A stretch of 64,000 nt of DNA from positions 124,001-188,000 of the forward strand of contig CASBPS010000116.1 of assembly GCA_949126835.1 (NCBI GenBank). Direction: 5' to 3'. Positions 33,990 to 44,439 of this stretch are shown piece after piece. Made by a program: the position numbers and the translations under genes. The DNA comes from Anisus vortex. Lineage: Eukaryota; Mollusca; Gastropoda; Planorbidae. The notes beneath the pieces were generated by a model, which searched no databases, had not been told where the DNA came from, and saw nothing but the letters and a program-made list of their open reading frames with translations. Numbering within the stretch: the stretch's first letter is position 1; each line of letters starts with the position of its first letter.

Positions 33990-34178
33990 CTTTCTTCCCG
34001 AGTGGCATTCGGGCATGGAATGGGTTGCCTGAACAAACCTGGAAAACCAGTAACTTAACATCATTTAAAACATAAATAAAAATGCAAGACTAGACTCGGA
34101 CCACGGATGAGCGTAGGACGCAATAATCTTCTTTATAGAAGGAGCGTCTGTAATATATAAGATAAGATAAGATCTACT
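33990..34178 (+). pseudogene. LINE-A C-terminus and 3' UTR
   Basis: Continuing from 22,838 across the LTR element, the frame resumes S-F-F-P-S-G-I-R-A-W-N-G-L-P and ends at a TAA at 34,071-34,073. The 3' UTR has 'gactagactcggaccacggatgagcgtagg' and ends in (ataag)n (34,158-34,174). Similar 3' ends are at 47,078-47,165 and 53,617-53,800. Confidence 0.88.
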
Positions 34179-34341
34179 AGAAAAAGCCCGTGGAGAAACC
34201 AGTTGGGTAAATAATTTTGTTTTATGTGTTTTTATTATTTTTAGAATTGTGTTTATACATTTGTTTTTTCAAAAGTCGGGAAACAGGAGCTGAAAGTAAA
34301 GTTGGACAAAGTCATGGTTTTAAATTTAAGAAATGACGATT
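34179..34341. other. Unassigned sequence
   Basis: Non-repetitive AT-rich DNA between the LINE-A tail and a palindrome; I see nothing recognisable in it. Confidence 0.4.
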
Positions 34342-34494
34342 CCAATGGGCCGTATTGCTGCTGAGAGTTAACACCATTGCCCCTTATACAAGTCAATATT
34401 TTATGACTGACTTGTAATTTAAAAGTCAGTCATAAAATATTGACTTGTAAAAGGGGCAAGGGTGATAAGTCTCAGCAGCAATACGGCCCATTGG
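34342..34494. mobile_element. Foldback palindrome, MITE-like
   Basis: Two arms of about 71 bp, beginning ccaatgggccgtattgctgc and its reverse complement, pair with about four mismatches around an 11-bp centre (tgtaatttaaa). That is the form of a foldback or miniature inverted-repeat element. No clear target duplication is seen at the edges (left gacgatt, right tgatatt). It has no coding capacity. Confidence 0.7.
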
Positions 34495-34499
34495 TGATA

Positions 34500-35040
34500 T
34501 TTAAATTTGTATCGCATTACTGAGCTAAATGAAACATAGTTTGATTTCACTTTCTTTTTTCACTGTAATTAATTCAGATTAAAATGTTCCTTAAAAGCAA
34601 TATTAAGTGTACTTTCTAGTTCACCATGAATATGGTCTAGTTGTGTTTTAGTTTTATTTCTACATGTTTCAGACTTTTTGACATTAAAAAGTGACCAAAT
34701 TTGACCATAGATGAAAACTTCGGCATGATCAAATGTCTGTTATTAAAATTTATTAATTGCTACCACAAAAGCCAGAGTTAATGGAAATTGTTGACGTCAT
34801 AGAGCATAGGGTAGATTTTAGTGTTAATGAACAAAGTTAATAAATTAGGATTAAAAGGCTTTCAGCTTTACTAAATTCTAATAAGATCTCGAAAGTATCT
34901 ACATTGCGATGTCCTTTGCAATGAATCAGCCGTTGCAAAGGCAATCTTTAGATTGAAATTTCTCAAATACATAATCAGTACATTATCATTATTGCTGTCC
35001 CTTTGGTGTAAGACATTATTACCAATGGTGTCATATGTAT
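34500..35040. other. Unassigned sequence with one CRE
   Basis: AT-rich, no open frame of note. It holds the only exact TGACGTCA that I noticed outside the satellite (near 34,793). The upstream 'gaccaaatttgacc' (about 34,692) is a small inverted repeat. Confidence 0.4.
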
Positions 35041-35064
35041 CACATTTAGTTTATACCGGACATT

Positions 35065-35335
35065 ATCAAAACTTTTTGTGAGCTCGAGCGTTTGGATGAC
35101 GTACCGAAGGTTCTGAGTATGAATCTGATAAAGGCTAGGGTTTGTTTCCGGCTCTGAAGGATGTCCCTAAGCATAATCAGTTCTGATGGGTAGCTGACAT
35201 TCGTTAGGGAAAAGTAAAAGGTACTGGGCGTTGTGGGCTTTGTTCTTGTCATACAATCTCCTAGTATGTCGTGGGCTCAGAAACTTGTGAACACTGCTTT
35301 ACGGTCTAACGGGGAAACTTTACTACTACTCACTT
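35065..35335 (+). mobile_element. Diverged SINE copy (53,875 family)
   Basis: It shares 'gtaccgaaggttctg', 'ggctagggtttgtttccggctctgaaggatgtcc', 'tctgatgggtagctgaca', 'agtatgtcgtgg' and 'aacactgctttacgg' with 53,890-54,100. The B box is damaged (tatgaatctg instead of ttcgaatcc). Confidence 0.7.
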
Positions 35336-35879
35336 GAGGACTGATATTTTAACCATAGAGAAATGTGTGTGTATGTGGGGGGGGGGAGGGGCAAGACTAA
35401 TATATATATAGGCAAACAATTGCCCATTAACAACAATATTAATTTTTATAACAAGTTATTGTTTTTAATCTGTGGTGATTTCTTTTAATTTTTTATAAAT
35501 ATCTGTACTATTCATCCAATAAACCCCTTTTTTTTTCAAAATCAATTTTTGTTCAAAGTTGGGATAGTGGAGATTAGGGTATAATAAGTTGATAATTCTA
35601 AAGAAAGTTATCAAGCCCTTATATTACTCTTTCTAAATACTTTGCATAAGGGCTATACTTTTTTGTACAAAAGTAGAAAACCTACATGTTTAAAGGTTTT
35701 ATTTTCTGAACAAAAATTTCAAGGAATGGTCAAAGTTTACGGCGAAAAGATTGGGTGAAAGGAACAATTAGAAAAAGAATATATAAAGACCTTCATGTGT
35801 TAATATGTATAGACTTAGTTTTATATTTAGATATTGTACCTGATGTGAATAAACATTCTTGAAACACAAAACAAGAAAA
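35336..35879. other. Unassigned sequence
   Basis: Nothing coding. It has a G-run (35,378-35,392) and AT-rich DNA that may be a diverged edge of repeat R. Confidence 0.35.
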
Positions 35880-36395
35880 CTGTAAGAAAAAGAATGGAAA
35901 GTCAAAAGCTCTACTGTAAAACGCACATTTTGATTTTCAGAATCTTAGCAATTCCTACAATCTTTTCCATGTAAATAAAACTGGTCAAGTCATATCATTA
36001 ATAAAACCGTGAAGAACTTAATAATTATTTAAGAGATTTTGGATCTTTTAACAAGTACTTATGAATTAATAGTACGTCTACTTTTTATAACTGCAAGGGA
36101 AATTATTGCAATATCAACAAACAAAGAACTAATATTATAATATAACTAAAATAAAAACCTTTTCTCAAACTTTGGGCTTTGGCAACGATTTAAACAAAAA
36201 ATAGGCTATAATATTCAGGTAATTCTAGTTAGTAAAAGGTTGTCTGTTATTATACGTTTAAACAAAGATTATGCAAATAGTAAAGTGTGAGCAATTAAGG
36301 TTGTTGCATAAAATATATCGAATAAAAATAAATAATGTTTAGTGATTGATTTTGTTGACTAAATGAGAAAATGCTGTGTATGGCGTAAGGTCACC
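35880..36395 (+). repeat. Repeat R copy, 5' part
   Basis: It aligns with 47,330-47,760 ('caaaagctctactgtaaaacg', 'aactgcaagggaaattattgc', 'ttctcaaactttggg...ttggcaacgattt') and then with 20,670-20,740 ('gatgtttagtg', 'atgagaaaat'). It is interrupted by LINE-C at 36,408. Confidence 0.65.
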
Positions 36396-36407
36396 ATATT
36401 ACATACA

Positions 36408-37216
36408 TGTGTCTTGGAGTTTGTGGACAGCTTCACCTACTTGGGGTCCAGGATAAACAGCTCACTGTCCATAGAGGGTGAATTAAATAGAATCAGCAAG
36501 GCAGCTGCCACAATGGCTCAACTTAGCAAACGGGTTTGGGAAAACACCAAACTGACAGAATAGACCAAACTATGTGTCTACCAGGCCTGCGTCATCAGCA
36601 CGCTGCTCTATGGAAGTGAATCATGCACAACCTATGCGTCCCATGACCGTAAGCGAAATAGCTTCCAACGGAGGTGCCTGCGCCGCATCCTTGGCATTAA
36701 ATGGCAGGGCGACATTCCTAATAGCGAGGTACTGACGCGCGCCAGCGCCCAAAGCATGTTGGCAATCCTTAGTGAAAGACGCCTAAGATGGCAAGGACAT
36801 GTAAGAAGAATGAGTCCCGACAGAATCCGTAAGAACCTCCTATATGGAGAATTGGCATCTGGTAAGAGAAAAACAGGTCGCCCTCGCCTCCGTTACAAGG
36901 ATGTCTGCCAGAAGGACATGAGAACAGCCAGAATAAGCACAAATGACTGGGAGGAGAAGGCAGATGATAGATCCACCTGGCGCATTGTTGTCAGGGAAAG
37001 GGTAAAAAAAGCAGAGGAAAGTAGAATGGAGGAGACCAAAGATAAAAGAGCTAGAAGAAAGGCGAAGAAGAAAATAGAAAACACGGAACACGTGTACATA
37101 TGCTGCGATAAAGACTGTCACTCAAGGATAGGCCTGCTTAACCACACGAGTACCCTAACCTCGAACCACGGTGATGCACCATCGTCTCACGAGACGGAAG
37201 GATGCCAATGATGATG
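36408..37216 (+). mobile_element. RTE-type LINE fragment in repeat R (LINE-C)
   Basis: A 12-bp duplication, atattacataca, flanks it (36,396-36,407 and 37,217-37,228). It is 5' truncated and ends in (atg)n. One frame runs from the RT thumb (S-F-T-Y-L-G-S-R-I) to a TGA at 37,209-37,211 with a single TAG at 36,561-36,563. Conserved features are L-L-Y-G-S-E-S-C, R-R-C-L-R-R-I-L-G-I-K-W, L-R-W-Q-G-H-V-R-R-M, G-R-P-R-L-R-Y-K-D, a basic helix rich in K/R/E, and a terminal C-C-x3-C-x12-H zinc-finger-like motif. With only one stop and a clean duplication, this is a young copy. Confidence 0.92.
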
Positions 37217-39110
37217 ATATTACATACACAAAAAGTTGCATTAGTATTTTTATACCTCCTCCCACGAACCCCCTCGAGCATTCTGTACATTTTGGAACCC
37301 CCTTCCAGTAGCATTCTGTACATTTTGAAACCCCATCTCAGTTGCATTCTGTACATTTTGGAACCCCCTCCCAGTAGCATTCTGTACATTTTGAAACCCC
37401 CTTCCAGTAGCATTCTGTACATTTTGAAACCCCATCCCAGTTGCATTCTGTACATTTTGGAACCCCCTTCCAGTAGCATTCTGTACATTTTGGAACCCCC
37501 TTCCAGTAGCATTCTGTACATTTTGAAACCCCATCCCATTAGCATTCTGTACATTTTGGAACCCCCTTCCAGTAGCATTCTGTACATTTTGAAACCCCAT
37601 CCCAGTTGCATTCTGTACATTTTGGAACCCCCTCCCAGTAGCATTCTGTACATTTTGGAACCCCCTTCCAGTAGCATTCTGTACATTTTGAAACCCCATC
37701 CCAGTTGCATTCTGTACATTTTGGAACCCCCTCCCAGTAGCATTCTGTGCATTTTGGAACCCCCTCCCAGTAGCATTCTGTACATTTTGGAACCCCCTTC
37801 CAGTAGCATTCTGTACATTTTGAAACCCCATCCCAGTTGCATTCTGTATATTTTGGAACCCCCTCCCAGTAGCATTCTGTACATTTTGGAACTCCCTTCC
37901 AGTAGCATTCTGTACATTTTGAAACCCCATCCCAGTTGCATTCTGTACATTTTGGAACCCCCTCCCAGTAGCATTCTGTGCATTTTGGAACCCCCTCCTA
38001 GTAGCATTCTGTGCATTTTGGACACCCCCCACCAAACCCCTCCAAGTGTACTCCGAAATTAGCTTAGTACGTTATTACACTTTTAACATAGAGGCGCAAA
38101 AAAAAATACAGAAAACTTGTAGCATATCTCCAGACACAAACTTTACAAAAACTTGTGTTACTATCTCATTTGAGAGTAATTTCTTATTTTATTTGTTCTC
38201 GTTTATAATAAATGTTTATTTAGCTCGATTTGTATGCCTCATTAAACACAGCCACATGTGGAAATTTTATGTTACATTTAAATTTGACTCTTAACGGTTT
38301 ATGTCGTAGGTAGTCGACCCCTGCTCTAGGCTCTCTATTCTTATCTTTACAATCTTCAAGCCTTTAATATAAGGCCGTTCTAAAAATTTTGTTTAGCTTA
38401 ATTATTAATTCACAATTATATGAAGTAAATGCGAACTAATTAAAACAAGATTATAGCAAAAGAGGTGTTTTTAATTTATATTTACAATTTAACAAAAAAT
38501 AATAGTTTGTTAATTTTAAAACTTGTTTATTAATATGATTAGCAAAAAAAAATGTATATGTTATATTAATTTTACGTTGAATTCTTAAGAAAAAACAAAT
38601 AATTTAATAGCAAATAATTAATAAATAAATATCCCTACGACATAAAAAGGCAAATTATCTCCCCTCTTTACATTTTTTAGTTCCTCCAGATGTTTACAAT
38701 TTAAAAGTAGTTTGAAATGCAAACTGGCTTTTTTTTTTAGACAACTTAAGTATCTGCCAAATTTAATCAAGGGAGATAATACCCTTTATGTGTATTATAT
38801 GAACATTTTATATGTTTATAACTTTGTGCCTGAAAATGTGCATTTAAAAGTTAAAAAGAAACACAAAGATATAAACCTGTCGTCCAGCAATACTTACACG
38901 TATAAAAATACATTAAATATTTAAACAATTAATTAATGTTTTTACTTTGTAAATGTATTCTACCATAAACCTTTATAGCTACTAGCTTGTTTTAATTTCC
39001 TGGCGATTACTATTTAATTAGTATATGTTCATATTTAATTGTATCAATAATTTTTTAACAGTCTTATTATTAAGGCTAGAAGTGTTTATTAGTTTCTTTT
39101 GATTAGTGTT
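37217..39110 (+). repeat. Repeat R copy, 3' part
   Basis: It resumes after LINE-C and carries the expanded minisatellite, then 'attagcttagtacgttattacac' (38,056), 'cacagccacatgtgg' (38,249), 'gactcttaacggttta', 'gctctaggctctc', 'aaggccgttc', 'gcgaactaattaaaacaag', and 'tatctcccctctttacatttt' (38,657). All are in the same order as in 20,820-21,600. Confidence 0.7.
37262..38035. repeat. C-rich 33-bp minisatellite
   Basis: About 23 units of a type 'attctgtacattttggaacc...cagtagc'. Two main variants (tttggaacccc...agtagc and tttgaaaccccatcccagttgc) alternate, often as two of the first and one of the second. The unit is 11 codons with no stop in several frames, so frames of 261-295 codons appear on both strands (37,138-38,062). 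They have no gene-like features apart from the repeat, so I do not call a protein. Confidence 0.93.
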
Positions 39111-39154
39111 AGGTATTTTAAAACCAAATTAAAAAATTGATTGATTCGTTATAT

Positions 39155-39385
39155 TTTTTCATAATTTTAAATACTGGGCAATTGCAAGATTCATTACTTG
39201 CGAATATTCACAACTGACAAAAGTAATACCAATAGTTAAATCACTAAACCTAGAAACACTGGATGGGAGAAGGGCAAAGATTAAAATAAATATAATACAT
39301 AAATCAATAAATTGTAACTTAGAAATACAACTAAATAATAATCTGTTGCATTGCTCTAATAAATATAAGTAGAAAAAAATAGTGT
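39155..39385 (+). pseudogene. LINE-A fragment (after the RT domain)
   Basis: It matches 22,605-22,790 of LINE-A ('cgaatattcacaactgacaaaagtaatacc', 'aacctagaaacactgga', 'gggcaaag', 'aataatctgttgca'). It lacks both ends and carries frame breaks. Confidence 0.8.
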
Positions 39386-39439
39386 TGGCTTTCCGAATCA
39401 ATTTTGTTCTATTTATATTTTGCACCAACGAAAATAACA

Positions 39440-39700
39440 ACGAAAATCATTCTTCCTCTGCTTCTTGAGCGTTCCATTTCGCTTTCCTTTGCTGTGTCAG
39501 TGGCAGCCATGTTTCTATGATGAACCGGGGCCGTTGGATGTAAAAATGGTTTTGGGCTCCAGAGCTTTTCCTCCATGGTGGCTCGCTCAGGCCTGACCTG
39601 GTTACGGGCCTCTCTGTCGAGTGGACACCAGTGCAGGATATTCTCTGCATACAAGTCATTAATGAAACCAGTTTGAAAATGCGGGCACACAATACTAGTA
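39440..39700 (-). pseudogene. I/Nimb-like LINE 3' end, minus strand
   Basis: On the minus strand the frame gives a C-terminal knuckle-like part (H-F-Q... I-L-H-W-C-P-L-D-R-E-A-R) followed by W-S-P-K or equivalent, in the style of the LINE-B end (H-V-F-Q-T-C-P-L). A diverged (gaa)n tail, 'gaacgctcaagaagcagaggaag' when read on the minus strand, begins near 39,476. It is more distant from LINE-B than the 52,997 copy. Confidence 0.55.
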
Positions 39701-39794
39701 GATTGATAAGGACGCGATTTCGGTAAAGTTTCAATTCTGTAGGATTAATTTAAACTTTAGTGGTTTTCGAGGGGTTGACAAATTCGTAGCAATT

Positions 39795-41645
39795 TCAATT
39801 TCAGTAATAAACATAAACATAATTGTTGGAGATTCAGTAATAAACATAAACATAATTGTTGGAGATTCAGTAATAAACATAAACAAAATGGTTGGAGATT
39901 CAGTAATAAACACAAACATAATTGTTGGAAATTCAGTAATAAACATAAACATAATTGTTGGAGATTTAGTTATAAACATAAACATAATTGTTGGAGATCA
40001 AGTAATAACATAAACATAATTGTTGGAGATTCAGTAATAAACATAAACATAATTGATGGAGATTCAGTAATAAACATAAACATATTGTTGGAGATTCAGT
40101 AATAAACATAAACATAATTGTTGGAGATTCAGTAATAAACATAAACATAATTGTTGGAGATTCAGTAATAAACATAAACATAATTGTTGGAGATTCAGTA
40201 ATAAACATAAACATAATTGTTGGAGATTCAGTAATAAACATAAACATAATTGTTGGAGATTCAGTAATAAAAAAAAAAACATAATTGTTGGAGATTCAGT
40301 AATAAACATAAACATAATTGTTGGAGATTCAGTAATAAACATAAACATAATTGTTGGAGATTCAGTAATAAACATAAACATAATTGTATGAGATTCAGTA
40401 ATAAAAATAAACATAATTGTTGGAGATTCAGTAATAAACATAAACATAATTGCTGGAGATTCTGTAATAAACATAAACATAATTGTTGGAGATTCAGTAA
40501 TAAACATAAACATAATTGTTGGAGATTCAGTAATAAACATAAACATAATTGCTGGAGATTCAGTAATAAACATAAACATAATTGTTGGAGATTCAGTAAT
40601 AAACATAAACATAATTGTTGGAGATTCAGTAATAAACATAAACATAATTGTTGGAGATTCAGTAATAAACATTAACATAATTGTTGGAGATCAAGTAATA
40701 ACATAAACATAATTGTTGGAGATTCAGTAATAAACATAAACATAATTGATGGAGATTCAGTAATAAACATAAACATAATTGTTGGAGATTCAGTAATAAA
40801 CATAAACATAATTGTTGGAGATTCAGTAATAAACATAAACATAATTGTTGGAGATTCAGTAATAAACATAAACATAATTGTTGGAGATTCAGTAATAAAA
40901 AAAAAAAACATAATTGTTGGAGATTCAGTAATAAACATAAACATAATTGTTGGAGATTCAGTAATAAACATAAACATAATTGTTGGAGATTCAGTAATAA
41001 ACATAAACATAATTGTATGAGATTCAGTAATAAAAATAAACATAATTGTTGGAGATTCAGTAATAAACATAAACATAATTGCTGGAGATTCTGTAATAAA
41101 CATAAACATAATTGTTGGAGATTCAGTAATAAACATAAACATAATTGTTGGAGATTCAGTAATAAACATAAACATAATTGTTGGAGATTCAGTAATAAAA
41201 AATAAACATAATTGTTGGAGATATAGTAATAAACATAAACATAATTGTTGGAGATTCAGTAATAAAAATAAACATCATTGTTGGAGATTTAGTAATAAAC
41301 ATAAATATAATTGTTAGAGATTCAGTAATAAACATAAAGATAATTGTTGGAGATTCAGTAATAAACATAAACATATTTGTTGGAGATTCAGTAATAAACA
41401 TTAACATAATTGTTGGAGATTCAGTCATAAACATAAACATAATTGTTGGAGATTCAGTAATAAACATAAACATAATTGTTGGAGATTCAGTAATAAACAT
41501 AAACATAATTGTTGGAGATTCAGTAATAAACTTAAACATAATTGTTGGAGATTCAGTAATAAAAATAAACATAATTGTTGGAGATTCAGTAATAAACATA
41601 AACATAATTGTTGGAGATTCAGTAATAAACATAAACATAATTGTT
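39795..41645. repeat. AT-rich 33-bp minisatellite, about 56 units
   Basis: The unit is of the form 'gagattcagtaataaacataaacataattgttg'. It has 11 codons without a stop on the minus strand, so repetitive frames up to 204 codons (M-F-M-F-I-T-E-S-P-T-I) arise; they are artefacts of the repeat. A block of marked variant units is present twice: gatcaagtaataac at 39,997 and 40,689, a poly-A unit at 40,269 and 40,898, attgtatgag at 40,384 and 41,012, and gctggagattctg at 40,450 and 41,078. Confidence 0.95.
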
Positions 41646-41865
41646 ATCGACCAAGGTTGGCCACGGGTTACACAGCAAGTGCGTCTAACGGTAAAGGCCA
41701 GGGGTAGCCGTGGACAGACTGACTAAGTCACAGGTAGGTGAAAATCTTGGTTGTCGTGTACGTGTGCGTGAACGTGACGGGAAGTACCATAGATACTCAT
41801 CTGCCCTCCCCCACACAACGGAAAACAATCTTCAGTAAAAGGCGAAAGATTAACACTTTGTGTAA
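41646..41865. other. Unassigned sequence
   Basis: A more GC-balanced 200 bp ('ggttggccacgggtta...'). It has no long frame and no tRNA-like B box that I can defend. Confidence 0.35.
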
Positions 41866-42070
41866 AAAAGCCTTAACTATAAGGCTGTTCATAAATTATG
41901 TTAAATAATGCTAGTTTGATTCAATTAAAAGCAGTCAATGCATACTAATGAAATCAAGTTCTTAGCTAAAAGGTGTTTTTAAACATTATAAATGTAATGT
42001 AAACATATTTATTCCTTATGTGTCCATTTTATACTGTTTTGTTATCACTAATAGCAATAATATATTAATT
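41866..42070 (+). repeat. Repeat R fragment
   Basis: 'aactataaggctgttcataaattatgttaaata' and 'aatgaaatcaagttcttagctaaaaggtg' match 44,516-44,620 closely. Confidence 0.6.
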
Positions 42071-42342
42071 TAATTTTGTATAAATTTGAAGTTGTGAACA
42101 GATGAGTCGCTCACTAAAGAACTATTCCACTGGTCCGGGTCTTTTAAAGGAATGGATCCGAAAGCCGGTCACTTCCAAAAGACCCGGATCACTACTGATC
42201 CGAGGCCCGTACAACATTTCTATATGCTGCTTTCCACAGTTAACTTTGGATCCGGGTCACACTGTCCCCGCTTCTTACTCGTAAGCTCTCTTGCGTTTGT
42301 TACGAATGAGATTGATTGCTTATTAGCTACCAATCATCAATA

Positions 42343-43440
42343 TAAGATAAGATAAGATAAGATTGCTTTATTGATCCAAATAAATGGAAATTTTATTTGA
42401 TTACATAAATTCCGTCTTTCAGCATACTTAAAACAATATTAAATAACCATTTGAACTCAAACACAATAGACATTTGCGCAAACTATTATACCATTTATCA
42501 TACAAGAAAAAAGTAGGCCTATCATTTAAGAGTCAGCTATTGAGCCATTGTATTTCCTGGTTAAAAGATGATTCTTTTGAAAGAGTCTCACTGATAGTGG
42601 AACAAAAGAGTTCCTAAATCTCTCTGTTCTTGCCCTTATTGAAAGAAGCCGACCACTTCGACTGATATTATGTAACTATCATGAAGCGGGTGTGCATGAT
42701 CTTGGATGATTTTATCAATCATAGACAGGCACCTTGAACTGAAAATATCCGCAAGAGATGGTAATTCTGTCTGTGTAGTACAAGAGGCTTTGTTTATTAG
42801 GCGGTCTATCCGGTGTTTGTTCAATGTGGTGGTATTACCATACCAGCAGGTGATTGCAAAGGTTATGATGCTACCAACAGTCGCTGAGTAAAATAGATTC
42901 ATAATGGTTTTCTCTATTTGAAATGTTTTTAGTTTACTAAGACAGAAAAGTCGTTGGTGCTTTTTCTTACAGAGGCTTTGGCAGTGGTCAGACCTAGTCA
43001 GTTTGTCAGTAATTGTGACGCCAAAAATTTATATGGCGAGACTTGATCTATTATTGGGTTGTTTATGTGCAAATCAGTCAGCTTGTGTTTCTCCTTACGG
43101 AAGTCTACAATTATTTCTTTCGTTTTTGTGATGTTCATTATTAGGTAGTTCTCTTCGCACCAATTGTAGAAATCCGATGCCGTCCTGTGATAGAGACTGT
43201 CGTCACTGGAAACAAGGCCGACAATGGCTGTATCATCGGCGTAATTGTTTAAAGATACTGTATCGATTGCCGAACTTTGAATGTCATTGGTGTAAATTAT
43301 AGAACAGGAGAGAGGACACACAATTAAGGCACTCCAGTGCTTATTTCTCGTATTTGTGAGGTACATCCCTCTACTCTGACAAATTGAGGGCGGTTTATAA
43401 AACATAGCATGATCCAGGCTTGGATGCGTTGACTGACATT
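42343..43440 (-). mobile_element. L2/Rex-like LINE fragment, minus strand
   Basis: From right to left: the end of RT with Y-T-N-D-I, N-Y-A-D-D-T-A-I-V-G (about 43,230), W-C-E-E-N-Y-L-I-M-N-I-T-K-T-K-E (43,100-43,170) and K-F-L; then F-Y-S-A-T-V-G-S-I, I-T-C-W-Y-G-N-T and L-P-S-L-A-D-I-F-S-S-R-C-L (42,636-42,902), which are typical of L2-like elements. The 3' UTR ends 'gatcaataaagcaatc' plus (ttatc)n on the minus strand (42,343-42,372). The frame is broken between 42,902 and 42,998. The element is 5' truncated inside RT. Confidence 0.85.
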
Positions 43441-44439
43441 TAAAATAAAGTAGATAGTTTCTGTATCATAAGCCGTGAGTTTGTTTATTTGTGCTCTATA
43501 GGCTCCTAAGCCGTTCGACTAATCGGGTCAAAAGGTAAATGTATACATTAGAAACGTCCTCCAAATGAAATTTGTATTATACAAAATATTGCTTGATTCG
43601 TTAATTTTTTTATGTTTAATAAACGAAGACCTATTACTAATCACCGTATGTTAACGTTCTAAATTGATCGCCATTTAAGATTAATGTCCCTTTGAAATGC
43701 TTTGGCTATGTTGAACGTGAGATCTTATCGTGTTTTCAGAATGATCTCCCTTTGAAATGCTTTCAATAAAAAAAATAACACAAACTAAATACCGAAAGAT
43801 ACGTTCTCACTACAGTTTTTATTGTAATAAAATAATAATAATAATTTAAAAAAAATCTTTTAACAAAACACATTGTAATCATTCATTTCTCCGTCATTTT
43901 GACGGGCATAACCACTAGTTGTAAATAATGTTGATGATACCATTTTCGCATTATAATTAGCCAATACCATTACAGTATTTTACATTTACTCTTTTAATTT
44001 TACTTATTAGTCGAAAAAAAGGTCTAGTAGCTTAAACTTAAATTAAAAAAACAAAAGATTTATTATAATTATATTAGTAACCTACAACTAGACAAGTGAA
44101 AATACATTAATTTTTTTAAAATGTCAACATTTCAAGTGAATGAATTACAACACAATATACTTAATGGAAAACATATAAATGATATAGGCCTTAAGAGGGA
44201 AGAATGCTAAAGTGAAACAGTTAACTGAGTTTGAAGTTACAATATTACAATGTAATCATTAGTAACTATTATCTTTACTTATAGGCGGATCAATACTTTC
44301 AGTACTGGGAGAAAGTACTGGGAGAAAGTACTAGGAGAAAGGGGCAATAAACAGGGGGCGGGAGAGAATTACGAAGTGTCCCGTCATTCCGGTTAAGGAA
44401 TCCGGATCTTTTTAGTGAGCGCTCATTTGAGCGGCGATC
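43441..44439. other. Non-coding AT-rich stretch with small repeats
   Basis: No gene is seen. 'atctccctttgaaatgcttt' and a near copy lie at about 43,742 and 43,685, and three copies of 'agtactgggagaaag' lie at 44,300-44,340. An inverted pair with 42,100 is discussed as a finding. Confidence 0.5.

Noticed and set aside
37138..38062. Frames of 261-295 codons on both strands
   Set aside because: They are the three readings of a stop-free 33-bp minisatellite.
39731..41638. Series of frames with M-F-M-F-I-T-E-S-P-T-I repeats and their reverse N-K-H-K-H-N-C-W-R-F-S
   Set aside because: They come from the 33-bp minisatellite; no unique sequence or start context supports a gene.
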